Assembly: GCF_015762685.1 (NCBI RefSeq)
Contig: NZ_PEHF01000053.1
Coordinates: 23,785 to 87,784, forward strand
Source: Candidatus Symbiopectobacterium sp. 'North America'
GTDB taxonomy: Bacteria > Pseudomonadota > Gammaproteobacteria > Enterobacterales > Enterobacteriaceae
Reading direction: 5' to 3'
DNA length: 64,000 bases
The notes beneath the pieces are model-generated. The model saw only the letters and a list, made by a program, of their open reading frames with translations. It made no database searches and had not been told where the DNA came from. Both the position numbers and the translations under genes were made by a program. Shown here in pieces: positions 29,438 to 41,101 of the stretch (position 1 is its first letter; each line of letters opens with the position of its first letter).

Positions 29438-31230
29438 ATGCTAAGACAGTTGAATCATGATGAGGAGCAGCGGATGCATGCGCTCGATAGGTTATTGTTT
29501 CACCTGGATACCTCTTGGATACCTCTCAAGATAATGTGCTTAGCCAAATCACTTCGTTGACCAGCAAGATATTGAATATGCCCAGCGCGCTGATCACCGT
29601 CAGTGATACCCATTCATTGCATATCAAAGCCAAACACAATTTCGTGCTCAGCGAGATGCGCAAAGTCGGCGCACTCGATCAGTACACCATGCAAACCAAC
29701 GAACTGCTGGTCTGCAATGACACATCGCAGGATGAGCGCTTTAAGAACAGCCCGTATGTCAGCGGTGAGCCTCACATCCGGTTTTATGCAGGTATCCCGC
29801 TGATTACCAAAGCCGGTTATGCAATCGGCACCCTAAGCGTTGTCGACTATGTTGCACGTTCGTTTTCAAAAATGCAGCGCCGTGATTTAAAAACGCTGGC
29901 ATCCATTACCATGGCACTGATCGAATACCGCAACGCCATTGGCCTGATCGATGCCGTGACCCTATTACCCAATCGCCAGAGTCTTATCGAAGATATCAGC
30001 CAGTCCACGGATATTTTCGAAGATTTCGTTCTTATCCTGCCCGATAGTATCGATCTTACCTATATCTATGAAATGGCGCGCTCTCTCGGGATGCCAACGG
30101 TAGAAAGCGTACTCAAAGATATCGGTCTGTTCCTACGACTGAATATCAGCCGGCAAGCCAGCATCTACAGTATTTCTGCGGGCCGTTTTGCACTGCTGGT
30201 CAAAAAAGAGCAGCAAGAGCAGGTACTGAGTACACTGATGTCGTGCGCTGACCGAATTCAGCGAAGCCTCACCAGCCATATCCCGTTGAAACTGGAAATT
30301 TTTATCGGCTATACCGAATTTCAGATCCCGATTGATGACCCGCAACGTATTCTGCGTGAGGCATTGAGTGCGCTACACGATGCACTTAAGAAAAATACGC
30401 GCCTGATGGCCTATCACAAAGAGAGTGATGAGTACCAAAAGCGCGCTTTCACGCTGCTTAACGATTTATCGGATACCTTGCAGCACGACCATCCAGGGCT
30501 GTATCTGGTGTACCAGCCGAAATTGCATATCAAAACGCGGCGCGTGATCGGTGCCGAAGCGTTGATTCGCTGGCGACACCCCGAATTCGGTGAAATCTAC
30601 CCGGACCAATTTATTCCACTGGCCGAAGATACCACCCTGATGCGTCCACTAACGGAGTGGGTTATTCAGCAGGCGGCACGGCAAGTCAGAAAATGGCGAC
30701 AATCTGGCATTAATATTTCCGTCTCGGTCAACGTCACCGTTACCAATTTCGCCGAAGAAGATTTGATTGAACGTTTACAACGCATCCTACGAACCAATGA
30801 ACTCAGCATCCACGATATTGAATTTGAATGCCTTGAAACGCAAAAATAGTCGAAAACTCCGCCGCGCTCTCCACCATTAAAAAACTGAAAGACCAGGGTT
30901 TCATGATCTCCCTGGATGACTTTGGAACCGATTACAGCAACCTTAACTACCTGAAAAACACTCCAGCCCAAGTGATCAAACTCGATAAGTCGCTGATCAA
31001 AGGATATGAAGACGGATAAGAGCAGCCGCATTATCGTGCAGCACACCATTGAGATGCTGCATAAATTGAATTATCTGGTGCTGGCAGAAGGGATTGAAGA
31101 TGAGGAAACGCTCGATTATTTAGGGCAGTACAATTGCGATCAGGGCCAGGGCTATTATTTCTCGCGCCCGTTGGTGGCCGACAATTTTGCACAGTGGTTA
31201 GAGTTACATGGTGCCAGCATAAAATCGTAA
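29438..31230 (+). pseudogene. GAF-(degenerate GGDEF)-EAL cyclic-di-GMP protein, broken
   Basis: The N-terminal GAF domain begins MLRQLNHDEEQRMHALDRLL at ATG 29438 after GGAG. A degenerate GGDEF-like region (DAVTLLPNRQSLIEDI) follows, then an EAL domain (VYQPKLHIKTRRVIGAEALIRW with the AEALIRW motif, then SLDDFGTDYSNLNYLK). Three lesions are present: an 11-bp tandem duplication at 29505-29526, a -1 shift near 30845 and a +1 shift near 31014. Corrected, the protein would have about 593 residues. The EAL motif is conserved as EAL, so it was probably once an active c-di-GMP phosphodiesterase. Confidence 0.9.
29505..29526 (+). repeat. 11-bp tandem duplication (inactivating)
   Basis: TGGATACCTCT is repeated twice in a row. 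Removing one copy restores the reading frame from ATG 29438 into the GAF domain. Confidence 0.9.
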
Positions 31231-31402
31231 TCCTCCGTCGTTTTATCACCGACCGACGCCTATCCTTCTCCCAGTACCCCGTCGTGCTTACCACTGCGTA
31301 TCACTCACACAACGCCCCTCTTTGCTAAAGCAGCGGACATAAAAAAGCAGACGTACCGTTTCCGCTCCGCCCGCATTTTGCTTCACAATACGCCGCTAAC
31401 TC

Positions 31403-34400
31403 TTATAGCACAATCTGCTCCATGGCTTGCAGTACCCGTTTATCTGAAATGGGATAGGGTGTGCCCAATTGCTGGGCAAAATAGCTGACGCGTAGCTCTT
31501 CAATCATCCAGCGAATATTTTTCACATTGTCATCATCGCGCTGCGCTTCAGGCACCTTATGCCACCACTGCTGCCAGGCTTGCTGCACCTGCTCCACCTT
31601 CAGCATTTGCGCCCTGTCGCGGTGAACATCCTGTGCCAATTTTTCCAGCCGACGCTCAATCGCCTGCAAATAGCGCAACACATCGGGCAGTCGCTGCCAG
31701 ACGACATCGGTAACAAAGCCGCGATAAACCAAGCCACTCAGTTGTGCTTTGATATCGCTTAAGGCCAACGCCAGCGCCATATCGACCCGACCTTTCAGAC
31801 GTTTATTAATAGCGAAAACAGTGGTCAGGATCTGCTCCACCTGCCTGGCGATATCAACCACGGTTTCGTTCAGATCCGCGCGCACCTTTTCATGCAACTG
31901 CTGGAACGCGGCTTCCTCCCATACCACGCCCCCTGCTTGTGCCACCAGTTTATCAACGCCGCAGGCGATGCAATCATCGATCAGATCCAGCACTTTGCCA
32001 TAGGGGTTGAAATAGAGCCCCAACTTGGCTTTATTCGGCAGCTTTTCATGCAGATATTTGATGGGGGATGGGATATTGAGCAAAAGTAGGCGATGCAGGC
32101 CGTGACGCATCGCGTGCTGCTGCTGTTCCGGCGTATCAAATACCCGGATTGCGACGCTTTCTTTCTCATCCACCAGTGCCGGGTAAGCCTTCACCGAGTA
32201 ACCGCCGCGCTTCTGCTCATAGCGTTCCGGCAGGGTGCCAAAGCTCCAAATATGCAGTCCCTGTTGCTCCAGCCCATCATCAGCAACGGCAGATAAGGTC
32301 TGCAGCACTTTCTCTTTAAGCTGGGTTTTCAGCGCCGCCAGATCTTTGCCTTCGCGTAACGTATGATTTTTTTCATCAATCACGCGAAACGTTATTTTCA
32401 GATGATCGGGCACCTGTTCCCATTGCCACTCTTCACGCGGCACGGTTACACCGGTCATCAAGCGCAGTTCGCGCTCCAGCGATTCAAGTAGTCCCCGTTC
32501 CAACGGCGTGGCACGCCCGAGAAAGGCTTGAGCATAGTTAGGTGCCGGCACAAAATTGCGTCGTAACGGTTTGGGCAAGGACTTGATCAAGGCAATGATC
32601 AGGTCTTCACGCAGACCGGAAATTTGCCATTCAAACCCGTCCTCACGCACCTGATTGAGAATCTGCAGCGGAATATGCACCGTGACCCCATCCGCATCGG
32701 CACCGGGCTCAAACTGGTAGGATAAACGTAGTTTAATCGCCCCCTGATGCCAGAAATTGGGGTAATCCAAGGCACTGACCTTTTCCGCGCCATCTTTAAT
32801 TAATATGCTCTTTTCGAAGTTGAGCAGGTCTGCGTCTGCACGACTGGCGGCTTTCCACCAGTTATCAAAGTGACGGGCTGAGATAACCTCGTGCGGGATG
32901 CGCTGATCGTAAAACGCAAACAATGTCTCGTCATCGACCAGAATGTCGCGACGGCGTGATTTGTGCTCAAGATCTTTCACTTCCGCCAGCAGTTTGAGGT
33001 TCGTACGAAAGAAGGCGTGCCCCGTTTGCCAATCCCCTTCCACCAGCGCATGGCGGATAAACAGTTCACGCGCCAGCACCGGATAAATCTGGCTGTAGTT
33101 AACCTTTCGCGCCGCCACAATCGGCAAGCCATACAGCGTGACTTTTTCCTGCGCCATTACCACGCCCTGCCCTTTTTCCCAGTACGGTTCGCTGTAGCTG
33201 CGCTTAATCAGGTGCTGTGCAACCGGTTCAATCCATTCCGGTTCCAGGCGGGCCGCCATGCGTCCCCACAAGCGACTGGTTTCCACCAATTCCGCTACCA
33301 TTACCCATTTAGGAGGCTTTTTAAACAACGCAGAACCGGGGAACAGCGCGAAGCGTGCATTGCGCGCGCCGGTAAACTCCTGCTTTTCTACATCTTTCTG
33401 ACCGATATGAGAAAGCATACCGGTCAACAGAGCGCAGTGAACGCTAAGATAGTCAGCCGGTTCGCTGTTAACCGGGATGCCCAGGGTCTTCACAACCTGA
33501 CGCAGTTGGGTGTAAATATCCTGCCACTCGCGCACGCGCAGGTAGCTCAAGTAGTCACTGCGGCACTGTTTACGGAACTGGCTGGAGGAGAGTGCCTGCT
33601 GCTGCTCACGCAGGTAGTTCCACAGGTTGACCAGCGTGAGGAAATCGGAGGATTTATCGACAAAGCGCCGGTGTTTTTCATCGGACGCCTGCTTTTTGTC
33701 CAGTGGGCGTTCACGCGGATCCTGAATCGACAGCGCAGCGGTTATCACCATCACTTCACGCACACAGCGGATTTTACTGGCCTCCAGCACCATGCGCGCC
33801 AGGCGCGGATCGATAGGCAACTGGGCCAACTGCCGTCCTGACGTCGTCAAGCGGTAGTGACCGTTCTCAGCGGTAGTGATCGCTCCCAACTCTTCCAGCA
33901 GACGCACACAGTCCTGAATGTTGCGGTTATCCGGCGCTTCAACAAACGGAAACGCAGCGATATCACCCAACCCGAGAGATGTCATCTGCAAAATGACCGA
34001 AGCCAGATTGGAGCGCAAGATTTCCGGGTCGGTAAATTCAGGACGCGACAAGAAATCGGGTTCAGAATAGAGCCGAATACAAACCCCGGCGGCCACGCGG
34101 CCACAGCGCCCTTTACGCTGATTGGCGGACGCCTGCGAAATGGCTTCGATCGGCAAGCGCTGAACCTTGGTGCGGTAGCTGTAGCGACTGATGCGCGCCG
34201 TGCCAGGGTCAATCACATAACGAATACCCGGCACCGTGAGTGAAGTTTCCGCCACGTTGGTGGCCAGCACAATACGCCGCCCGGCGTGGGATTGGAAAAC
34301 ACGGTTCTGTTCCTGATTGGATAAGCGCGCATAAAGCGGCACCACCTCAGTGTGCGGTAAGTCCAGCTTGTTGAGCGCATCGGCGGTATCACGAATCTCC

Positions 34401-35290
34401 CGCTCGCCGCTCATAAACACCAGAATATCCCCCAGCCCTTCGCGGCTCAGCTCATCGACGGCATCGAAAATCGCCTGTAGCTGATCGCGATCGCTGTCAT
34501 CCGCCTCCTCAACCACCGGACGATAGCGTACTTCCACCGGGTAGGTACGCCCTGACAATTCCACGATCGGGGCATTGCCGAAATGGCGCGAAAAGCGCTC
34601 AGGGTCAATGGTTGCCGACGTGATAATGACCTTGAGGTCGGGGCATTTTGGCAACAGTTGGCGAAAGTAGCCCAATATGAAATCGATATTCAGGCTACGT
34701 TCATGTGCCTCATCGATAATGATGGTGTCATACTGCATCAATAACCGATCTTGCTGAATCTCCGCCAGCAAGATACCGTCGGTCATCAGCTTCACCAGTG
34801 AAGTTTCCCCCACCTGATCGTTAAAACGCACTTTATAACCGACACAGCCGCCCAGCGGCGTATCCAATTCCGCCGCGATGCGATCGGCCACGGCACGTGC
34901 AGCCAGACGACGCGGCTGGGTATGACCAATCATGCCTCTGACACCGCGCCCCAGTTCCAGGCAGATCTTCGGCAACTGGGTGGTTTTGCCTGAGCCGGTT
35001 TCACCGGCAACGATCACCACCTGGTTATCGCGCACCGCACGCAAAATCTCGTCACGCTTCTGACTTACCGGCAGCGCGGGCGGGTAGCTGATGGCCGGAC
35101 AACTGGCCCGGCGCTGCACAACGCGCGTTTGCGCTGCAGCGATCTCTACACCGAGTTCCTGCGCAATAGCGGCTTGCGCCTGTGGGTTACGCACTCTCGC
35201 CGCCCCCTGTAAACGGCGTTGCAGGCGCAACCTGTCGCGCAACATGAGCTCATCCAACTGAGATGACAATTCTGTAAGGGGTGATGTCAC
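31403..35290 (-). CDS. hrpA: ATP-dependent RNA helicase HrpA
   Basis: A 1295-residue DEAH-box helicase involved in resolving stalled ribosomes. Walker A GETGSGKTT is at about residues 96-104. DEAH (IIIDEAHERSLNID), SAT (IITSATIDPERF), motif IV-VI sequences (VLATNVAETSLTVPG; SANQRKGRCGRV), OB-fold and long C-terminal domains (DUF3418) follow. Length and sequence match E. coli HrpA. The GTG at 35290 follows GAGGA at good spacing and aligns with the family start, so it is preferred to the TTG at 35320. It is the longest intact gene in the window. Confidence 0.95.
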   Translation of the reverse strand: MTSPLTELSSQLDELMLRDRLRLQRRLQGAARVRNPQAQAAIAQELGVEIAAAQTRVVQRRASCPAISYPPALPVSQKRDEILRAVRDNQVVIVAGETGSGKTTQLPKICLELGRGVRGMIGHTQPRRLAARAVADRIAAELDTPLGGCVGYKVRFNDQVGETSLVKLMTDGILLAEIQQDRLLMQYDTIIIDEAHERSLNIDFILGYFRQLLPKCPDLKVIITSATIDPERFSRHFGNAPIVELSGRTYPVEVRYRPVVEEADDSDRDQLQAIFDAVDELSREGLGDILVFMSGEREIRDTADALNKLDLPHTEVVPLYARLSNQEQNRVFQSHAGRRIVLATNVAETSLTVPGIRYVIDPGTARISRYSYRTKVQRLPIEAISQASANQRKGRCGRVAAGVCIRLYSEPDFLSRPEFTDPEILRSNLASVILQMTSLGLGDIAAFPFVEAPDNRNIQDCVRLLEELGAITTAENGHYRLTTSGRQLAQLPIDPRLARMVLEASKIRCVREVMVITAALSIQDPRERPLDKKQASDEKHRRFVDKSSDFLTLVNLWNYLREQQQALSSSQFRKQCRSDYLSYLRVREWQDIYTQLRQVVKTLGIPVNSEPADYLSVHCALLTGMLSHIGQKDVEKQEFTGARNARFALFPGSALFKKPPKWVMVAELVETSRLWGRMAARLEPEWIEPVAQHLIKRSYSEPYWEKGQGVVMAQEKVTLYGLPIVAARKVNYSQIYPVLARELFIRHALVEGDWQTGHAFFRTNLKLLAEVKDLEHKSRRRDILVDDETLFAFYDQRIPHEVISARHFDNWWKAASRADADLLNFEKSILIKDGAEKVSALDYPNFWHQGAIKLRLSYQFEPGADADGVTVHIPLQILNQVREDGFEWQISGLREDLIIALIKSLPKPLRRNFVPAPNYAQAFLGRATPLERGLLESLERELRLMTGVTVPREEWQWEQVPDHLKITFRVIDEKNHTLREGKDLAALKTQLKEKVLQTLSAVADDGLEQQGLHIWSFGTLPERYEQKRGGYSVKAYPALVDEKESVAIRVFDTPEQQQHAMRHGLHRLLLLNIPSPIKYLHEKLPNKAKLGLYFNPYGKVLDLIDDCIACGVDKLVAQAGGVVWEEAAFQQLHEKVRADLNETVVDIARQVEQILTTVFAINKRLKGRVDMALALALSDIKAQLSGLVYRGFVTDVVWQRLPDVLRYLQAIERRLEKLAQDVHRDRAQMLKVEQVQQAWQQWWHKVPEAQRDDDNVKNIRWMIEELRVSYFAQQLGTPYPISDKRVLQAMEQIVL

Positions 35291-35505
35291 AATTCTGTTC
35301 CTCAAACGTATATCGCGCAAGCGCTACGCAGGCTGCCTCTGCGCCTGCGTTTTATCATTCGGTGGGAATGTTATCACATGCCGGCGCGGCTGTTATCACC
35401 GAGCCCTTTTTCTCTTGTTCAATAAAATCGAACAATGCCTTCGAAATATTGCACTTTCAACCTGTTGGTACACTGCATAAGATGCTAGTCATCCGGGGGC
35501 AATGA

Positions 35506-36150
<645 letters not shown>

Positions 36151-36166
36151 TCCCAGCTTGCCGTTA

Positions 36167-36190
36167 CCTGATGGCGCATGCGCCATCAGG
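36167..36190. repeat. Perfect 24-bp palindrome after azoR
   Basis: CCTGATGGCGCA and its exact reverse complement are contiguous. There is no T tract, so it is either a weak terminator hairpin or a binding site of unknown use. Confidence 0.5.
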
Positions 36191-36244
36191 CCCCAGATTC
36201 ATCATTACTACCCTGTCTCAGTATTGTGTGTTTGGTTAGCCACT

Positions 36245-36269
36245 GCGCGTCTTTCGACGCGCTTTTTTT
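36245..36269 (+). terminator. azoR terminator
   Basis: GCGCGTC and GACGCGC form a stem with a 3-base loop followed by seven T, between convergent azoR and ynbE. Confidence 0.88.
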
Positions 36270-36272
36270 GCT

Positions 36273-36614
36273 TCAGCGCCCCTGAACCGCCGCCGCAGGT
36301 GTGACTACCGTTTGCGCACGCGTCTGTTCTCGGGTTGTGGTTTCCACTCGGCTTTCGCTTTCACTCACTGCCTCCGCCGCGTTATTACCGGATTCCAACA
36401 ATCGAGTGGCATCCTTATCAGCACGAATAGTGATATCGTGCTCAACCCGGACGTTCATATTGATGGTGATCGGTGTGGTAGGTGCAGCCACCTCAATGCG
36501 CGGCACACAGCCTGCCAGCAGCACCGCCAGCAGGCTTGCAGCCACGTATGGTGCGCGGACAGAACGATGTCGCGTGCGCGCACTGCCTAATTTCCTGAAT
36601 TTATTCTCGTTCAT
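36273..36614 (-). CDS. ynbE: YnbE-like outer membrane lipoprotein, C-terminally extended
   Basis: A lipoprotein signal (YVAASLLAVLLAGC) is followed by the YnbE core PRIEVAAPTTPITINMNVRV. YnbE works with YdbH as an intermembrane lipid-transport bridge. The start at 36614 overlaps the ydbH end by 14 bases. The protein is 113 aa, against about 61 in E. coli. The extra length is an N-terminal basic stretch and a C-terminal tail of about 45 residues rich in Glu/Thr/Arg, perhaps a read-through fusion with lost ydbL sequence. Its partner ydbH is broken and ydbL is absent. Confidence 0.8.
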   Translation of the reverse strand: MNENKFRKLGSARTRHRSVRAPYVAASLLAVLLAGCVPRIEVAAPTTPITINMNVRVEHDITIRADKDATRLLESGNNAAEAVSESESRVETTTREQTRAQTVVTPAAAVQGR

Positions 36615-39042
36615 TGGCTCGTTGCTCTAGTGTGTCCTGCACGGTGCCGCCAAAACGCAGGCTTTGCCAAAGCTGGCTCAAATCCTGCCAGTGGCGGTAG
36701 TTAAGTATGACCGGTTTTTGCCTGCTACGCGTCGAGTTCTTGCCTTCAATATGCGCCAGCAGCGCCATTTCACCTTGCGGCGTCATGTCCACAGAAGCAT
36801 AGGCACGGCTGATTTCCAGATAACGTAGCCAGTTCACCACGGAACCTTGCGCCATGTTACGTTGCGCCAGCTCATCGGCCAGCTGTTGGTCAAGACGCAG
36901 CGTAAGTGATTTGTCGTTACGAAGCTGTCCGCGTGTGATCATCTTGTTCGGGTCAGTGAAATCGAGCGGCAGTACACCGCTCATTTTTCCTGAAAGAGCA
37001 AACTGCTTTATCTTGAGCGCGGTCACCAGTTCACTCAGATCAACGCCCTCGACGGTAAACAACACCGGATCGCGCAGCGGCCAACGCAGTGCAGAGAGAC
37101 TGACTCTCCCCCCGAGCCCCCCATCTCCGCCTGCGACAAAATCAGAGGATTGCGCTCACTGAAGGGATATGCGCCCTGCAATGCCAAATGGATATCCTGC
37201 ATGGTGAAGACGCTGACCAGTTTGTCGATATGCAGCGTGACGGGCTGTTTGACACCGAATTCCCAGCGGTGCTGTGCAAAACGATACGGTAAAACAAAAT
37301 TGACGCCGCGCACTTCCCCCATCCGGCAGCCAGGCGCTGCCATTTTTAACCACCCAGAGCCCACCTGCACTGAAGTTCTGCTTGCGAGCGGCTGAAAAGG
37401 CCACCTGCGCATAAAATTCCCCTGAACGGACGTTAATGTTCAGTTTCGGCGATAGCAGTGGTTGAAACACGGTTAACGGCTGCGCCGCCCACCATCCAAT
37501 ACCGCGCAGACGTTCACCATCCCAGCGGCCACGCAGCGCTACCGGTCCAATCGCTTCCGCATTGAGATCGCCCTGCCATTGAAAATGGGATAGGCTACGT
37601 CCTTCGACGCTAAACAGCAACTGTGAGGGGGGAAGGTATCCGCCTTCCCCCAGGTCAACCCGCTGGAGAGTTGCTCAACCGTGATAAGCGCATCTTCCCA
37701 ACGTCCATGCCCGGCGACATCCCACTGGCTCCCGAGCGGCGGCAACCGCCCTTCGCCTCAATAACGCCACTGCCAGCGGCCCTTGTCCGGCCAGAAATCT
37801 TGCGCCTGCCCATCCAGGTGCAGCGCGATACGTCCCCAGTAGCGATCCTGAGCGCGGACGATTGCCTGTAACCGACCATTCACGCCGTTGGCATTCAAGC
37901 GCACACCGGCCAACGGCCAGCGCGCCTCCTCCAGCACCGTCTGCGCCGAAGGTCACCCCCAGGCACGCAGTAGCGATCCCGGCAGCAGCGCCAGCGTTGG
38001 ATTGATAACAGAACCGCGGATCTCACCGGGAATGGTGGCACTCAACGAAATGTCAGACAGATTGGCCTACCCTGTAAGCTGAAAGCGTAAGGCGCTGTCA
38101 ATCAACCCCACTCGACCGGGTCCCAGCACCAGCACGGAGTTGGCCCTGCCGTTATGCCCTTGCGTCAGCATATTCAAACGCGCATCAATGCGCGTTTGCT
38201 GCCAGCCATCGAGCCAGTCATGCAGCGTCATTGAGACATTACCGGATAAGGGTTGTGTGGCGTATGGCCAACGCCAAACGCCGTTTTCGATATCGATACG
38301 GTCTGGGCTCATTTTCCACGGCAGCGATACCAACGGCGTGCTGTCATGTTGCGCCTCCAAACGCAGAACCCCTTGAGGTCCCTGCCAGTTCAGCGCCAGC
38401 GTGAGCGGATCGGGGATACTGCCGCTTTCCATGCGCCCTTGCAACGCGCCACGCAATGGAGGCTGCGACACGCTCTCCGCCAGATCGGCCTCACCGCGTA
38501 GCACCAAACGAGAAGCGACATCCGGTGCAGAGAACTCCGCGCTCTCCAACGTAAAATGCGTATCTTCGACTTTTGCCGTCAGCGATAGCAGTTCACTTTG
38601 GTAACGCAGGGATTGCTGCTGGCGATCAATCACTAGCTGTACCTTCCCGGCATAACTGTCCCATGGCAAAACCGCCAGACGGCCGGGCCGATATTGATGT
38701 CGGCAGCGAACAGCCGCGCCTGCCACTTTGCCAGTAACTCCGGCTCGGCGTCTGCGGAAGACGCTGGCAGGCAGTGTCCAGCGTTAAGCGATCAATGTCC
38801 ACGCGCCAGCGCTGCTGCGCGCGCTGGATATTATCGACATCAAGTAGCACACAGTCGCCCACCGCAATCCGCACGCCCGCCGTGTTCACGCCCTGGTGCC
38901 AGACAGGGCGGGATTTCAAGGTAAAGGATGCGCCTTCAGGCAATACGCTTCTCGCCACAGAGGCCAGCCACTGGGGTGAGGTGTACCAGATAACCAGTAC
39001 AAGCAGCATTGCGCTCCCTGCGGCAAACAGACACTTTCTCAT
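36601..39042 (-). pseudogene. ydbH: AsmA-like intermembrane lipid-transport protein, heavily broken
   Basis: YdbH is a large inner membrane-anchored periplasmic bridge redundant with TamB and YhdP. The start MRKCLFAAGSAMLLVLVIWY at 39042 is clear. Recognisable family sequence is spread over several frames, with shifts near 38690, 37640, 37330 and 37100 and stops near 38068 (TAG), 37952 (TGA) and 37757 (TGA). The final 154 codons (VEGVDLSELVTALKIKQF onward) are open to the stop at 36601. The total span of about 814 codons compares with 879 in E. coli. It is one of the most decayed genes here. Confidence 0.9.
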
Positions 39043-39345
39043 TGGGGATCCGATCGACAGCAGTTTTTTTCACCTGTCCAGAAGTGTGTACACGTCATTA
39101 TTAACTTCGTTAACCTATTCAGTCACGCTTTGCACCATTCAGCGCACATATTACTTACAGATTAGTGATAAAATGTTTACTTACGCGTAAAAGCTGCAAT
39201 GCTTTAGCACCAAAATCATCGCAGGCTTAAGGCACATTGATAAGCATAAAAGTGCCACGGCCACGGGTTACGGCATTCAGGTTAGTTAATGAGTTTCTTG
39301 TGTTAACCACGCTGTACCCGGAATTTGTATTTAAAGGACTACGTC
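39043..39345. other. Intergenic region upstream of ydbH and the Aer-like gene
   Basis: This is a divergent promoter region of about 300 bases. I see no clear sigma28 or other box and no gene. Confidence 0.35.
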
Positions 39346-40897
39346 ATGCGCAAAAATCTTCCCATCCTCTCGCAGTGCTATTCATTGGACGCAGAGACAC
39401 GGCTTATGTCTGTGACCACACCCGGTAGCTTTATTACCTACGCCAACAAAGACTTTATTCAGGTAAGCGGCTACCACGCAGAGGAATTGATGGGGGAGCC
39501 TCATAATATTATCCGACACCCGGATATGCCGCCATCCGCGTTCGCGGATATGTGGAACACCCTAAAGAAGGGCAACATCTGGACGGGCATCGTTAAAAAC
39601 CGCCGCAAAAATGGCGAATTCTACTGGGTAAAATCCAGTACAACACCGCTAAAAAAGGGCGATCGGCTTACGGGGTACATGTCTGTACGGATCGCCGCCA
39701 CCCACGAGGAAATCGCCCAGGCTTAAGCCCTTTATGACCGGGTCAACAGCGGTAAACTTACACGCCAAACCTTTTTTCAAGGTCTGTTAGTCTATCGCGG
39801 CCTGTGGGGATGGTTAAACCTGACAAAAACCTTACCCTTGCGCTGGCGTATTAGTATCTGCTTTCTGCTGTGCAGTCTGTTGCCCTTATCGCTGGCGGGC
39901 GCAGCCCTGCACGCACCCCCTCTGCGCCCTTATGGCTGGGGCTACTTGCCGCCAGCTCCATCGAGGGCTGTGAATTACTGGTTCGTCAGGTAGCAGCACC
40001 ACTCGCGCACATTTTGCAACAGGCAATGCGCGCCGCCGCTGGCCAGGCAGACTCCATGGAACAACTGGATCGCATCGATGAGATCGGCATGCTGATGCGT
40101 GCAGTCAACCAATCCGGCCTGAACTTTCGTACCTTCGTTGACGACGTCAACAGCAACCTGCAAGCGCTGAATACCGCCTGCCGCGATATCGCGCAGGGTA
40201 ATCATACGCTGTCGCAGTGCTGCGAAGACACCGAAGACAATTTGCAACAGACTGCGGCGTCCGTAGAACAACTTACCCTACCATTAAAAGCAATGCGGAT
40301 GCCACATTGCAAGCGTCTCATTTCACACAGGATGTCAATCGAGCGGTCAACAGTGGCGAGGAGGCCGTAGGTCAGGTGTCTGCCACCATGGCAGCGATCA
40401 CCCAGTCCAGCGCGCGTATTACCGATATTATTAGCGTACTCGATGACCTTGCCTTCCAGACCAATATTCTGGCATTGAACGCTGCCGTGGAAGCGGCACA
40501 TGCCAGAGAACAGGGGCGAAGTTTTGCCGTGGTAGCCGGCAAAGTACGTTCGTTGGCGCAAAAGAGCGCCGCATCAGCGCGTGACATCGCTGCCATCATT
40601 GATGAGACGTTCAACACCATCCGCGCCGGAGAACATCAGGTTTCTCATACTCATACGTCCATGGGGAACATCCTGCAACAGGTGCAACGTGTCACCAATT
40701 TGATGCAGGAGATCAGCCTGGCCACGCAGGAGCAATCACACGGACTAAACCAGATCAATAGCGCGGTCACCAAGATTGATGAGTTGACCCATCAAAATAC
40801 CGTATTAGCCAGCCAGTCGCACAGAGCGACCTATCAATTGGAGCGGCAAATTGCCGATATGGCCCGCGCCATTTCCGTTTTCAACGCCCCGCGTTAA
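39346..40897 (+). pseudogene. Aer-like PAS-MCP chemoreceptor, broken
   Basis: The N-terminal PAS domain (FITYANKDFIQVSGYHAEELM, NIIRHPDMPPSAFADMW; Aer-type FAD-binding) starts at ATG 39346 after AAGGA. TAA at 39724-39726 replaces a Glu codon just after IAATHEEIAQA. Frameshifts follow near 39890 (in the transmembrane hairpin) and 40275. The cytoplasmic signalling domain carries the receptor tip (FQTNILALNAAVEAAHAREQGRSFAVVAG). Aer proteins sense redox state for energy taxis. A terminator follows at 40912. Confidence 0.9.
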
Positions 40898-40911
40898 GGC
40901 CTCGTTTCGCA

Positions 40912-40943
40912 GCCGGATAGGATCACTATCCGGCCTTTTTTTC
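40912..40943 (+). terminator. Terminator after the Aer-like gene
   Basis: GCCGGATAG and CTATCCGGC form a 9-bp stem with a 5-base loop, followed by a T tract. Confidence 0.9.
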
Positions 40944-41101
40944 TCACACGAAAAGCGCTGTAGCACCCTTCAAAATTTTGGACGTCACCTATAATGAACA
41001 GGGTCGTTTTTTGTTATTTATCTCGCATCACCATTATCACAAAAAAGTAATTAGCCTCCTCATGGTTTTCAGCATTTGCTGATCAGTCTGAGCGGGGTTA
41101 T

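Noticed and set aside
36167..36190. Perfect palindrome after azoR as an operator
   Set aside because: It is downstream of the gene and next to a real terminator; no regulator can be named, so it is listed only as a repeat.
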